A stretch of DNA of 64,000 bases from Piromyces finnis (lineage: Eukaryota > Neocallimastigomycota > Neocallimastigomycetes > Neocallimastigales > Neocallimastigaceae): NCBI GenBank assembly GCA_002104945.1, contig MCFH01000001.1:124001-188000 (forward strand), given 5' to 3'. Below, in pieces: positions 34,440 to 45,375 of this stretch; positions within the stretch are counted from its first letter, which is position 1, and every line of letters starts with the position of its first letter. Position numbers and translations under genes: made by a program. Below the pieces are notes generated by a model that was given only the letters and a program-made list of their open reading frames with translations, ran no database searches and was not told where the DNA came from.

Positions 34440-35274
34440 TGTAAAATATTGTATTAATAGAATAATGTATTTAATACGTATTTAAAATAATGTATAATGT
34501 ATTAAATTAATGTACCGTAAATTTTATTCTTTAATTACAAAAATTTATATCACAATATATTAACATAAATTTATGTAAATTTTATTTTTTAATTACAAAA
34601 ATTTATATCACAATACATTAACATAAATTTATGTAAAATACAATTTTATGATAAGATAAAGTTTTTGATGATAAAATAAAATTTTAAATTAAATAAATTT
34701 TAACCAATAAATATTTTAGATAGTAAAAAATTTTTTTTTATAAACTAAGCCTCAAAATTAGAAATAAATAAATTGAATATATGTTTGAAATATAATCAAC
34801 CATATAGTAAATAAATCAAAACTTTATTTTAAGTTTAGAAAATTCTTTAGTAAATAAATTGAATTTAAATAGTTTAATACAAATAATTTCTTTTAATAAA
34901 TGTATAAATGTAAACAATGTAAAATTATAATATTAAAACATGTATATTAGAATTTATTCAATTTATTTAAAAAGTATAAATAAAGAAAATTTTTCAACTA
35001 TTGAAACGATAGTTGGAAAATCGTATAGGTTAATTTAGTTTAGATAAATTAATATTAGTTAATAATTAGTTTAGCTTTAATTAATAATTGATTACCTAGT
35101 GAGGGCTCTGGTAAAATAACCTTCACGGTAAAGTAATCAACGGTTGTTTTAGTTTTAGTTTAGTTTAGTTTAATATAATTTAATAAATAAAAAGTTTAAT
35201 AATAAATAAATTTATAACTAGTGTTAGTTTGATTTAGTGTATACAAACCTGAACTTAGCATATAATATTTTACA
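34440..35274 (+). mobile_element. Solo LTR eta2, inserted in the zeta PPT
   Basis: 835 bp, TGTAAAATATTG to AATATTTTACA, TSD GGAGG (34435-34439, 35275-35279). It contains two copies of a repeat of about 63 bp (about 34525-34640). It splits the zeta polypurine tract 9 bp from the 3' LTR. Confidence 0.9.
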
Positions 35275-36078
35275 GGAGGACCATGTAATGAATTGTAAGA
35301 ATTAATAATTATTTTTTGTATAAATTAATTCTTATTTAATTATTTTTTAATTATTAAATTAATTATTTATTTAAACTATTAGCATACATTCATTTAAATT
35401 ACTATAAACATTTATCTATATTGATATTAATTATTCATTTACTTAATTTAAAATTTATTTAATTACTATATTAATTATTTATTTATTTAATTTAGTAATA
35501 TATTTAAAATAATAGTAAACATTCATTTATTTTTTAATTAATAATTTTTGTATTACATTTTATAAGAAACATTATATATTTTATTTTACGTTTGTATTTT
35601 ATATTTATGTATCGTATCTTGAAATAACTTATAGAAACAATTAGAAAATATAAATACATATTAGGACAATCGGATATTAAGGTTTTTCCGAATTTTAATC
35701 GGTTTTACTTAATATTACGATGATTGATATATTAGTTATCAATCGAATATCTTTTTAGGTTTTTCTTCTAGTCTTTTCCTAAAAAGATTATTTGTTAAGA
35801 TTAGAAATTCTTTATTAAACTTTAAATTATCAAAAAATTATAAATATAAGGACTCTGGAATTCCACTAAAGAATCCAGAGTTATTATTTTAAGACAATTA
35901 TAATAAATAACCCTTTCAAAAACTATATTCATAAAAAATATTTACATTAAAGATAGTCTTAATATTTTGTGTTTGTTATTATAATTCACTTATAATAAAC
36001 TCTTTAAGATAAGTATTCATTTTTATTTACTATTAAGAAACTTCTCAATTTAATAATACATATTACGATTTGTATTAT

Positions 36079-37112
36079 TGTAAAAGTTTTACTAAACTTA
36101 TAATTTAATATTAAAATATTAAATTAAATAAAAGGTTAAAAGATAACTAGGTTAGAAAAAAAAATGTTTTATTAAAATAATCTTAATTGATTTATAAATG
36201 AATAATTATATTATGTATTATAGTTAAAATAATTCCTTTTTATTTTATTTAAAGAATATATATAATAATAAGATTATTTAATAGTAATACTTATTAAGTA
36301 TTAATAAGATAATAATCTTTACAAAGATTTAATTCATAAAACTATTCTAAACTATTTATACTATTTGTAATTTTACATTTAATACTAAAATAACTTTTCA
36401 ATACATGATTATATTCATAATATATTTTATAATACTTAAACTAAACTTAAGACTTATTCCTAATTATTAAAAAATAACTATTGTTTATAATATTCATAAT
36501 ATTAATTATTTCTTAATTATAATATAATTCATTGAATATAATATTAATAATTATAATCCTCTAGTTCAAAGATTATAGATTATGTTATTGAAATAATTAT
36601 TATAAAATAAAGTTAATTAGTTCCGGAAAATAATTTTAATTTAATTAAACAATAATTTTTTATACTTTGAGTGAATGATTTATATTTGATATATCAGGGG
36701 TGATCATTCTCTGAATAAACAATTAATCATTGCTAACAAAATATCTTTAAATTGGAATATCTCGTGAACCAGCAGAGATATTGACCTGATTTTAAGATAT
36801 GTTGTTTGTCTCGAGCGTGGCTTTCTAACGAACGTAATTATAACCAAAATATTTTTATTCAAAAATCGTCATTCGTTGAGGAGATACGCGTGTTTTTTCT
36901 TATTCCATTTTAACGATAAGGGTTAAAGTTATTTATTATAAAAATTATTAAGGGTTAAGGTCATATTTTAACCTTTTCTAAATTTTTAAATATTTCTTAA
37001 TAAAATTTTATAATTTATTTGAAAATAAAATATTTGTTGATTTTGAATTTTCATAAGTGATTTCACAATTCCAAGTGATCTTGAAATTGTAATTTCACTA
37101 GTATTCGTGACA
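36079..37112 (-). repeat. Epsilon 3' LTR
   Basis: 1034 bp, TGTAAAAGTTTTAC to TATTCGTGACA on the plus strand. Confidence 0.95.
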
Positions 37113-38025
37113 TCGCTCCGCCAAAAAAAATCGAATACCAGGCGATTGAAATAATATAAAATAAAGTTGTATAATAAAGTATAATTGAAATAAATTGAAG
37201 TAGTATATATTAAATATAAACCAATATATAGTTGTATGTGTAACATGAAATAAAATGGTAACTAAATAAAGAATATATTTAATATAATATGTTGAATATA
37301 TTGCAATATATGAAATAAAATTAAAAAACATTTTCTTGTGTAACATTCAGTCAAATTCATAAAATTTTTGAAAGAAATGTTGAAATTTAAATTGATCATT
37401 GAGTGAAAAAATTGAAATTCGTACGAAAAATTAAAATTTGAATAAGAAATATTATTCCTAGGATATTGAAACACTTTTTATTTTTGAAAAATGTTAACAT
37501 TTGCTAAAATAATTGAAATTTCAAAAATTGATCAAATAAACTTTAATTAATATGATTTTGAAAAAAAAAATTTTTGAAATTTTTGAAAAATTTTTAATAA
37601 TAAAAAATTTTTTCATTAAATACAAAAAAAATTTTGAACTAAACTTTTGAAAAAAGTCACTGAAAAATATTGATTTTAATGATCGATCGAGATAGTGACA
37701 ATATTGAAATTGATACTATTGAATAGAGAATAAAATAAGCATTAACAACATATAAATATTTGTAATTGTACTGCTAAAATAAATTGAAAATTATTCTCTT
37801 TAAATATTTAATTTTCATTATAAAAATTTTGTGTTTTAAATTAAATAAATTGATAAAATTGTTGGATCAAAAATTATTGAATTGAAATTTAACATTCATA
37901 GAAAAAAATTTTTGAAATTTGTGTTGAAATGTATTAGATGAGTAATACAAATTATAATAAAACATAATGTTAGTGAAAGATATTAATAAATTTTTAAAAA
38001 AATAAAATTGTTGCAATTTAAAGAA
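37113..38025 (-). other. Epsilon 3' untranslated region (about 913 nt)
   Basis: Long AT-rich stretch between the pol stop and the 3' LTR. It is full of AAATTTTTGAAATTT-like runs, with no ORF that resembles a gene. Env-bearing Gypsy elements carry a third ORF here; I see none. Confidence 0.7.
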
Positions 38026-41000
38026 TTAGATTTTGTGTTTTCTAATACTTTTATTGAATTGAATTAATAATTCTTGATATCTTGGGTTACTTTCTATTAC
38101 TGTAGCAGGAACCCAGTGCCAACTTAGGCGGTGTTTATAACGAATTTTATATTCGTAGCGTTTTTCTTTATAATTTGTCCTAAAGTCACCAATTTCTATA
38201 ATTTCTGCATTAGTTTCTTTATATTTAAATCTATTTTTAAATTTATCTGGCGTAGATACATAAGGTTCAAGTTCCGATATGTGAAATACAGGGTGGTGTT
38301 TTGGAAAAGGTGATTTTGAAATATCTATTTTATAATTACCATTGTTTAAAACTTCTAAAACCTTGTAAGGACCATACTTACGAGGCGCTAGTTTGGCATT
38401 TTCAGTAGTAGCAAAAGCAGGAGGTGCATGAATCCAAACTTTTTGTCCTTCATTCAATTCAGGAGCAATAATTCTTTTCTTATCGGCAGCTCTTTTGTAT
38501 AAATCTTGAGATCTAAGCAAAACATCTTTAACTAAAAGGAAATTTTTACTAACATCTTTAATGTATTTAAAGTTTGAATCAGAACCTTGAAACAAAAAGA
38601 CATCATCCATAGGTGGGTGGAATCCATAATTAATGAAAAATGGAGTTTGTTTTGTCGATTCATGAACTGTATTATTATAAACAAATTCAGCTAGATGTAA
38701 CCATTCAATCCAGTCATCGTGGAAAAATGTTCTTGAATAGCAACGTAAATATTGTTCAATGAAAGAGTTACAACGTTCTACTTGACCAACGGTCTCATGG
38801 TGATCTGTGGTAGCTATTTTTGGCTTAACACGCAATTTTTCCATAATTTCTATCCATAAAGCACTAGTAAATTGTGTTCCTCTGTCCGTATAAATATCTG
38901 TAGGTAGTCCATGGAGTTTAAAAATATTTTTTAGGAAAGCTTTGGCAGTTTCTTCAGCTGTAGGTATTTCTTTGAACGGAATAAGGTGAATCATTTTTGA
39001 AAAGCGATCTACAACAACCATTATAACGGAAAACTTTTTTGATTCAGGGAGACCACAAAGAAAATCGATTTCAATAGATTTCCAAGGGCGATCAGGAATT
39101 TCTAAAGGTCTTAAAAGATCATATCTTTTATGTCTATTAACTTTATTTCTGGAACATTGTTCGCAAGAATTGACAAAATTTACGATATCTTGATGCATTT
39201 TGGGCCACCAAAAATTACGGTTAATTAGTTCTTCAGTTCTTCGAATACCTAAATGTCCAGCAGTAGCGTTATCATGGTACCTGGTTAAAATATCTACATG
39301 AAGTTTTTCTGGTACATAAATTAAATTATTATATAAAATTAAATTATTTTTTATTTTAAATTTTTCCATTTTTCTGAAAGGTCTGTAAAAGTAACCTTGA
39401 TTAGCATTATTAGGACTAAAGTAAAGATAAATATTATTCGCATTTTCATCATCCTTATAATTTTCTATTATTTGATCAATGAGAGAACCAACAATACCAA
39501 CAAAACATGGAGTATCGGGAACGTTTTTATAATCTAATATATGTTCTGGTTTAGGTTCAACATTATTTTTCTCGTAATCAGGTCTTCTTGACAAACTATC
39601 AGGTTTACCATTTTTTCTTCCTTGGCGGTATATTAATTGAAAATTATATTCTTGGAAAAATAAATGCCAACGATGTTGACGTTGGTTTCCGACTTTACCA
39701 CCTAAGGTGTATAGAAGGTTTTTATGGTCAGTAAAAACGGTTACTTGGTATTTAGCACCTAGTAATAAATGTCTCCAGGTAGAAAATGCACATTTTATAG
39801 CTAAAAGTTCCTTTTCAGTAATTGAATAATTTAATTCAGCATTGTTTAAACATCTTGAATAATATGCTACAGGATGTAATTTGTTATCTTCATCCTTTTG
39901 AGAAAGTATACAACCAATGGCAAAATTACTAGCATCGCATTCGACAATAAATGGTTTGGTTGGATCTGGATGTAATAAAATAGGTGAAGAGATTAGTCTC
40001 TTTTTTAATTCTAAAAATGAGTTATTACATTTATCATTCCAATTAAAACTAGTATTTTTCTTTGTTAAATTGTGAAGCGGTTTAGCAATAGTAGCAAAAT
40101 CTTTTATAAATCTTCTATAATAGTTGCATAATCCAACAAAGCGTTGAACATCTTTTACACAATTAGGTGTAGGCCATTCTTGGACAGATTTAATTTTCTT
40201 TGGATCAGTAGATATACCATTGCCTGATATAACGTGTCCTAAAAATTCAACTTCTGGCTTGTGAAATTCACATTTCTTTAATTTAGCAAATAAATTATTT
40301 TTGAGCAATGTTTGGAGAACAGTACGAACATGTTGTATATGTTCATCTAATGTTTCCGAGTAAATCAGAATATCATCTAAATATAAAATAACAAATTTTT
40401 CTAAATAAGGGCGTAATACTGAATTAATAAATGATTGAAATGTAGCAGGGGCATTTCTTAAACCAAAAGGCATTACTAAATATTCATAGTGACCATATTT
40501 AGTTCTAAAAGCTGTCTTATATTCGTCTCCTTCACGAATACGCACTAAATTGTAAGCAGAACGAAGATCTAATTTTGAAAAGAATTTAGCACCTTTCACT
40601 CTTTCGATAATATCAGTAATTAGAGGAAGTGGGTAAGAATTGCGAATTGTAACTGCATTTAATTTTTTGTAATCAATACAAAGACGTAACGATCCATCCT
40701 TCTTTTTCTGAAATAAAACAGGATAACCAGCTGGAGATTCAGATGGTCTAATGAATCCTTTCTTGAGATTTTCATCTATGTATTCTTTAAGAACTTGGGA
40801 TTCATCTTCAGATAGAGGATATATAGGACCATAATGTAAAGAAGCATCTTTTTGTAAAACGATTTTACAATCCGTTAGCCTATGTGGTGGTAGTTTATCA
40901 GCCTTAACCTTGCTGAAAACTTCCGCTAAATCACGATATGGTTCTGGTACTTCTTCTAATTTGAAGTCTTCTTCATTATCATCTTCATCATCAGTATTAT

Positions 41001-41733
41001 AATCTTTTTCACTATTAGCTAAAAATGAGTGAATAAAGTAATTATAGCTGAAATTTTGATATTTTGGTTTAGAGCAATTTTTCAAATTATTAAAAGATGT
41101 ATTGGAAGTTAATTTATTATGATTAATGGTTTTAATTTTTAAATTTTTGGATTTATTCAATCGGTTTTTATTAATTTTATATATAATTTTATTAGAATTT
41201 AATTTTTTAAAATTGTTAAAATTTAAACTTGAATATACAAAATTTTTATTATAATTAAAATGTAGTTGATATTTGTGTAAAAATTTATTGCCTAATAACA
41301 AATCTGTTGGAAGATTTTTAATAATTAGAAATTTTTCTTTAAAAGTAATTAAAAATTTTGAATGATTAATATAGATAGTAGTCTTAAAATATAAGAAGGT
41401 GTATGTATCAATAAATATTGAACCACTAATTCCATTTATTTCAATTGAGTGTAATAATTTGTGTGGTTTTAGTTTTAATTTATTGACCAAGTTGATTGAA
41501 ATAAAGTTGCAATATGAGCCACTATCTAAAATTAAATTGTATTGATTTTTATTAATTGAATTTTTTAAATCATAAAGTTTGTTTAATTTAATTGGGATAA
41601 AAAATTTTAAGTTGAAAAATGTTGTAGGCAATTTTTTATTTATTTTAGAGTCATATGTAGGAAAGTTGTAATGTATTATTTTTGTATTATGAACTCTCTT
41701 AGACTCTCTTGAGAGTTCATTTCTTAGTTTTTT
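38026..41733 (-). CDS. Gypsy epsilon Pol (reached by -1 frameshift)
   Basis: The open frame runs from the frameshift heptamer at 41733-41727 to the stop at 38026. It has no ATG near its beginning (the first listed codon at 41631 is TTG), so it should be made only as Gag-Pol. Order, with residues counted from 41631: protease LILDSGSYCNFIS (about 33); [14 protein letters not shown] (about 351) and YLDDILIYS (about 419); RNase H VECDASNFAIG (about 565). The integrase HHCC finger is TAGHLGIRRTEEL ... CEQCSRNK (about 783). The DDE core has IDFLCGLP (about 855), TDRGTQFTS (about 917) and HETVGQVERCNS (about 946). PRKYGPYKVLE (about 1085), VFHISELEPY and a chromodomain-like tail (YEYKIRYKHRLSWHWVPATVI) follow. 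Confidence 0.95.
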   Translation of the reverse strand, partial: KKLRNELSRESKRVHNTKIIHYNFPTYDSKINKKLPTTFFNLKFFIPIKLNKLYDLKNSINKNQYNLILDSGSYCNFISINLVNKLKLKPHKLLHSIEINGISGSIFIDTYTFLYFKTTIYINHSKFLITFKEKFLIIKNLPTDLLLGNKFLHKYQLHFNYNKNFVYSSLNFNNFKKLNSNKIIYKINKNRLNKSKNLKIKTINHNKLTSNTSFNNLKNCSKPKYQNFSYNYFIHSFLANSEKDYNTDDEDDNEEDFKLEEVPEPYRDLAEVFSKVKADKLPPHRLTDCKIVLQKDASLHYGPIYPLSEDESQVLKEYIDENLKKGFIRPSESPAGYPVLFQKKKDGSLRLCIDYKKLNAVTIRNSYPLPLITDIIERVKGAKFFSKLDLRSAYNLVRIREGDEYKTAFRTKYGHYEYLVMPFGLRNAPATFQSFINSVLRPYLEKFVILYLDDILIYSETLDEHIQHVRTVLQTLLKNNLFAKLKKCEFHKPEVEFLGHVISGNGISTDPKKIKSVQEWPTPNCVKDVQRFVGLCNYYRRFIKDFATIAKPLHNLTKKNTSFNWNDKCNNSFLELKKRLISSPILLHPDPTKPFIVECDASNFAIGCILSQKDEDNKLHPVAYYSRCLNNAELNYSITEKELLAIKCAFSTWRHLLLGAKYQVTVFTDHKNLLYTLGGKVGNQRQHRWHLFFQEYNFQLIYRQGRKNGKPDSLSRRPDYEKNNVEPKPEHILDYKNVPDTPCFVGIVGSLIDQIIENYKDDENANNIYLYFSPNNANQGYFYRPFRKMEKFKIKNNLILYNNLIYVPEKLHVDILTRYHDNATAGHLGIRRTEELINRNFWWPKMHQDIVNFVNSCEQCSRNKVNRHKRYDLLRPLEIPDRPWKSIEIDFLCGLPESKKFSVIMVVVDRFSKMIHLIPFKEIPTAEETAKAFLKNIFKLHGLPTDIYTDRGTQFTSALWIEIMEKLRVKPKIATTDHHETVGQVERCNSFIEQYLRCYSRTFFHDDWIEWLHLAEFVYNNTVHESTKQTPFFINYGFHPPMDDVFLFQGSDSNFKYIKDVSKNFLLVKDVLLRSQDLYKRAADKKRIIAPELNEGQKVWIHAPPAFATTENAKLAPRKYGPYKVLEVLNNGNYKIDISKSPFPKHHPVFHISELEPYVSTPDKFKNRFKYKETNAEIIEIGDFRTNYKEKRYEYKIRYKHRLSWHWVPATVIESNPRYQELLIQFNKSIRKHKI
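41689..41733 (-). promoter_or_regulatory. -1 ribosomal frameshift signal between epsilon gag and pol
   Basis: On the sense strand the gag frame ends TC A AAA AAC TAA. The canonical slippery heptamer AAAAAAC (41733-41727) is in the correct phase and touches the stop codon. After a 6-nt spacer (TAAGAA) comes a perfect 10-bp stem ATGAACTCTC/GAGAGTTCAT (41720-41711/41698-41689) with a 12-nt loop. The pol frame is exactly -1 relative to gag. Confidence 0.85.
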
Positions 41734-42634
41734 GAGTTCATTTTTTGAACTTTATTGACATAATTATTATTATTGTTTGAATTTTGATAATGGGTTTTAT
41801 TCTTATTGAATTTCCTATTGTTTCTCTTATTGTAATGTTGATTTTTATTATTATTATTATTGATATTTAATTTATTATTAGTAGCAAGAGAATTTTCAAA
41901 AATTATACACTTTGTAACCATTTCACTTAAAGTGTTAGGTAAAATATCAGCTTTCTTAATTTCATTCTTATATTTTGGATGTAAACCATTTAAAAATATT
42001 AGTGAAAGACTAATGTCATCTATCTCTAAACAACGACTTAAATCTCTAAATTTGTTAATATAATCGTTCACTTTTCCATAAGCTTGTCTTAATTCTATTA
42101 ATTGAATCATGGCTAATTTGGTACTGGTAACATTTGAAAAAGCTTTGTTTAATTCACTTAATAGTTCGTTCATAGTCATAGGAGTAATACCATCTTTATA
42201 TTTAATATGATACCAAGTTCTGGCAGAATCACGTAATCTAACAACAACAAAGTTAATTTTTACTTCTTCAGATAGTTGATTGTTAGGTGGAGTTTTAAAG
42301 GTAGCTTGGCAGAGTTCGCAGAATAACTCAGTCTGAGTAGTATCACCAGTAAAGAATCCTGGATCTGGTACTTGTTTGATAGGATAGGTTCTATTACGCA
42401 TTATAACATCATGATCTTCATCATAATCAGTAGAAGATTCCTCGGTTTCAGTATAATTAGCACGACTCTTAAGTTCCTTTAACATAGCATCCATACGTTC
42501 TAACAAGGAGGTGGTATTTTTATCCAATTGTTGAGTGATATACTTGTCTAATTCACCACAAAGATTTTTCTTAAATTCTTCTAAATCTTGAGGCTTTAGG
42601 AATTGTTGAACTGGTTTAGGTGTTGGTTGAGTCA

Positions 42635-42635
<1 letters not shown>
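41724..42635 (-). CDS. Gypsy epsilon Gag (303 aa)
   Basis: Structural capsid protein of epsilon. The N-terminus has a coiled-coil-like acidic/basic stretch (about 10-60). The central retrotransposon-gag fold is recognisable (DSARTWYHIKYKDG, about 130-145, then IQLIELRQAYGKVNDYINKF). The C-terminus is a basic Asn/Lys tail without a CCHC zinc knuckle, unlike alpha, zeta and gamma. The ATG (42635) is preceded directly by about 26 A residues on the sense strand. Gag ends at a TAA inside the frameshift signal. Confidence 0.92.

Positions 42636-42661
<26 letters not shown>
42636..42661 (-). promoter_or_regulatory. Poly(A) leader abutting the epsilon gag start codon
   Basis: 26 T on the plus strand, so A26 immediately before ATG in the mRNA. 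The intact alpha-B leader has a run of 27 A as well. Confidence 0.75.
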
Positions 42662-42669
<8 letters not shown>

Positions 42670-42710
42670 AAATTAAGTTTTTTCCTAAGGTAGTTATGGT
42701 AAAAAACGCG

Positions 42711-42721
42711 GTAAAGATTAT
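42711..42721 (-). other. Epsilon self-priming PBS
   Basis: Sense ATAATCTTTAC next to the 5' LTR, complementary over 11 nt to sense GTAAAGATTAT at 42955-42965. A sense TATAAATA (42996-43003) lies 38 nt upstream of that primer. Confidence 0.82.
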
Positions 42722-43755
42722 TGTAAAAGTTTTACTAAACTTATAATTTAATATTAAAATATTAAATTAAATAAAAGGTTAAAAGATAACTAGGTTAGAA
42801 AAAAAAATGTTTTATTAAAATAATCTTAATTGATTTATAAATGAATAATTATATTATGTATTATAGTTAAAATAATTCCTTTTTATTTTATTTAAAGAAT
42901 ATATATAATAATAAGATTATTTAATAGTAATACTTATTAAGTATTAATAAGATAATAATCTTTACAAAGATTTAATTCATAAAACTATTCTAAACTATTT
43001 ATACTATTTGTAATTTTACATTTAATACTAAAATAACTTTTCAATACATGATTATATTCATAATATATTTTATAATACTTAAACTAAACTTAAGACTTAT
43101 TCCTAATTATTAAAAAATAACTATTGTTTATAATATTCATAATATTAATTATTTCTTAATTATAATATAATTCATTGAATATAATATTAATAATTATAAT
43201 CCTCTAGTTCAAAGATTATAGATTATGTTATTGAAATAATTATTATAAAATAAAGTTAATTAGTTCCGGAAAATAATTTTAATTTAATTAAACAATAATT
43301 TTTTATACTTTGAGTGAATGATTTATATTTGATATATCAGGGGTGATCATTCTCTGAATAAACAATTAATCATTGCTAACAAAATATCTTTAAATTGGAA
43401 TATCTCGTGAACCAGCAGAGATATTGACCTGATTTTAAGATATGTTGTTTGTCTCGAGCGTGGCTTTCTAACGAACGTAATTATAACCAAAATATTTTTA
43501 TTCAAAAATCGTCATTCGTTGAGGAGATACGCGTGTTTTTTCTTATTCCATTTTAACGATAAGGGTTAAAGTTATTTATTATAAAAATTATTAAGGGTTA
43601 AGGTCATATTTTAACCTTTTCTAAATTTTTAAATATTTCTTAATAAAATTTTATAATTTATTTGAAAATAAAATATTTGTTGATTTTGAATTTTCATAAG
43701 TGATTTCACAATTCCAAGTGATCTTGAAATTGTAATTTCACTAGTATTCGTGACA
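42722..43755 (-). repeat. Epsilon 5' LTR
   Basis: 1034 bp, partner of 36079-37112, followed by TSD ATTAT. Confidence 0.95.
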
Positions 43756-43808
43756 ATTATTATATTGTAGATAATAATTATTATTAAATATATAATAATT
43801 ATTACATG

Positions 43809-44939
43809 AATGATGCGTTGACCGATATATTTTTGAATAATATAATATTTTTAATAAATAATAAATTCTAATATTTATGATGAAACAATAAATTTAAAAT
43901 AAAATAAAATATGTTTTATAATTAACAAATAAATCACTCAAAAACTCGAAAATAAACTCTTTTTATTATGTTTAAATTATCTCTTTATTATATTTATAAT
44001 TTATTTATTGTCTATTTATTGTCCGCCCCCTTTTATAAAGAAGAATTTTATCTTCTTTTTATACATTTTTCATTTATTACATGTATTATTATTTTTAACT
44101 ATTAAATATTATTACTATTGTGATTATTTATTAAAATTAAAGAATAAATTAAAATTATGTCTTAATATTATAAAAATGTTATAGAATATTACTTATTTGA
44201 TTTTCTTATTACTTCAAAATGTTTAAAATTAGAAAAACTATTATAAATTATCATTAACTATCATTAAATGTATAATACCTTGAATAAAATAATTAAAATT
44301 TAAAATTAAAATAATATTAAAATAAAATTAAAATAAAAATTAAAATAAAAATTGAAATAAAATTAATAAAATCAAATATTAAAAGTATCAATTAATATAA
44401 ACACATTTTATACAGAAACATAAAAGAGTTCTGTATTTTATCTTTAAAATTGTTATTATTGTTCTATTTCCAGGTTTTAAGTTTATCATTTTAGTAATAA
44501 TTACTCAATTAGTTATTTTTTTTAATTTATAAGTTTAAGAGAATTTCTAAAGAACACTTGGATAAACACTAGAATTAATAATTTGATGTATATCATTTTA
44601 TTTTTAGTTTATTTATTCATTTTTATTTATTTATTATTATTTTATTATTTTAGTACATTATTGGATTAAGTCGTTTTATTTTATTTAATAATTTATTTTA
44701 TTTAATAATTTATTTTATTTAATAATTTATTTTATTATTATCACTATTAGGTCGTTTTTACTCAGAATTTATTATATAATAAAGATAATATTTTTTATTT
44801 AAAGAAAGGGTTATATTTTCATAAAATTATTATTCATTCATCTTTAAGGGTTATTATTGTTTATTTTTATTATAAGTTACTATGGGTTAAGTCGTGTTTA
44901 TTCAGCTAGTTTTTATCATGTTTTTATGTGAGTAGCGTA
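43809..44939. mobile_element. Unidentified insertion J in the zeta 3' LTR
   Basis: About 1.13 kb of AT-rich DNA between two TGAAT motifs where zeta LTR sequence should be continuous. It has no ORF, no TG...CA ends, and only weak similarity between GATGCGTTGAC at the left and the inverse of the right end. It includes three tandem 17-bp units (TTTTATTTAATAATTTA, about 44685-44740), an AAGAAGA/TCTTCTT hairpin (about 44040-44060) and three AGGTCGTTTT/AAGTCGTGTTT-like motifs. The family is unknown to me. Confidence 0.45.
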
Positions 44940-45375
44940 TTATGAATACTAGAAATAACTAAATTGTCTTAGTGGTTAGTAGCTAAGACTTTGAGTCTGA
45001 ATGACACTAGTTCGAGACCTCATAGATACTATTTTAAAAAAATTATAATTTTATTTTATTTTATTTTATTTTTAAATTTTATTTTATATGAAGATTATTG
45101 ATTGGTTAAGAATTTTAAGTTGAAAAAATTTATAAATTAATTTAAAAAATTTTTAGTATAAATACGAGTGAATTTTCCCAAATATTTTAAAGAATCGAGA
45201 TTTTATTAATAAATAATTATATTATTAAACACTAACTTATTAAGTTAAATTCTATGTGTTTTTAATGATATTTTTATAAATTAATAATTTACAGAATATT
45301 TTAAAGTGTTAATATTACTAAGTTATTTAGTAAATATTATAATTTGTTTTATTGTTAAAGACACATTTCTTTACA
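44940..45375 (+). repeat. Zeta 3' LTR, main portion
   Basis: Matches the 5' LTR pieces at 22464-22586 and 28492-28800. It includes the tRNA-like segment (A box 44965-44975, B box 45009-45019). Its first 10 bp are at 35284-35293. Followed by TSD ATAAT. Confidence 0.9.

Larger units (their letters stand above)
36079..43755 (-). mobile_element. Gypsy epsilon element, intact
   Basis: Identical-looking 1034-bp LTRs (36079-37112, 42722-43755), TSD ATTAT (36074-36078, 43756-43760), self-priming PBS at 42711-42721, PPT (sense GGCGGAGCGA) at 37113-37122, and separate gag and pol ORFs joined by a -1 frameshift signal. Inserted in D2. Confidence 0.96.
35294..43803 (+). mobile_element. Solo LTR D2, interrupted by epsilon
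   Basis: D-family LTR at 35294-36078, continuing 43756-43803 after Gypsy epsilon. The TSD is TGAAT (35289-35293, 43804-43808), 10 bp inside the zeta 3' LTR. It shares the D-family hairpins and the invariant TTTTTAGG...CCTAAAAA block. Confidence 0.85.
14761..45375 (+). mobile_element. Full-length Gypsy zeta element with nested insertions
   Basis: 5' LTR: 14761-14768, 15599-15602, 22464-22586 and 28492-28800, interrupted by D1, beta-C2 and gamma. Internal region: 28801-35283, including the ORF at 29693-34135 and eta2. 3' LTR: 35284-35293 and 44940-45375, interrupted by D2 (with epsilon inside) and J. A perfect TSD ATAAT flanks the whole (14756-14760, 45376-45380). The host sequence on both sides is Copia K. 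Each LTR is about 440 bp once the insertions are removed. The polypurine tract is GGAGGAGGACCA, split by eta2 (34432-34439 and 35280-35283). Confidence 0.88.

Noticed and set aside
37113-38025. env-like third ORF in epsilon
   Set aside because: Only short, low-complexity frames occur; no signal peptide or membrane pattern is convincing.
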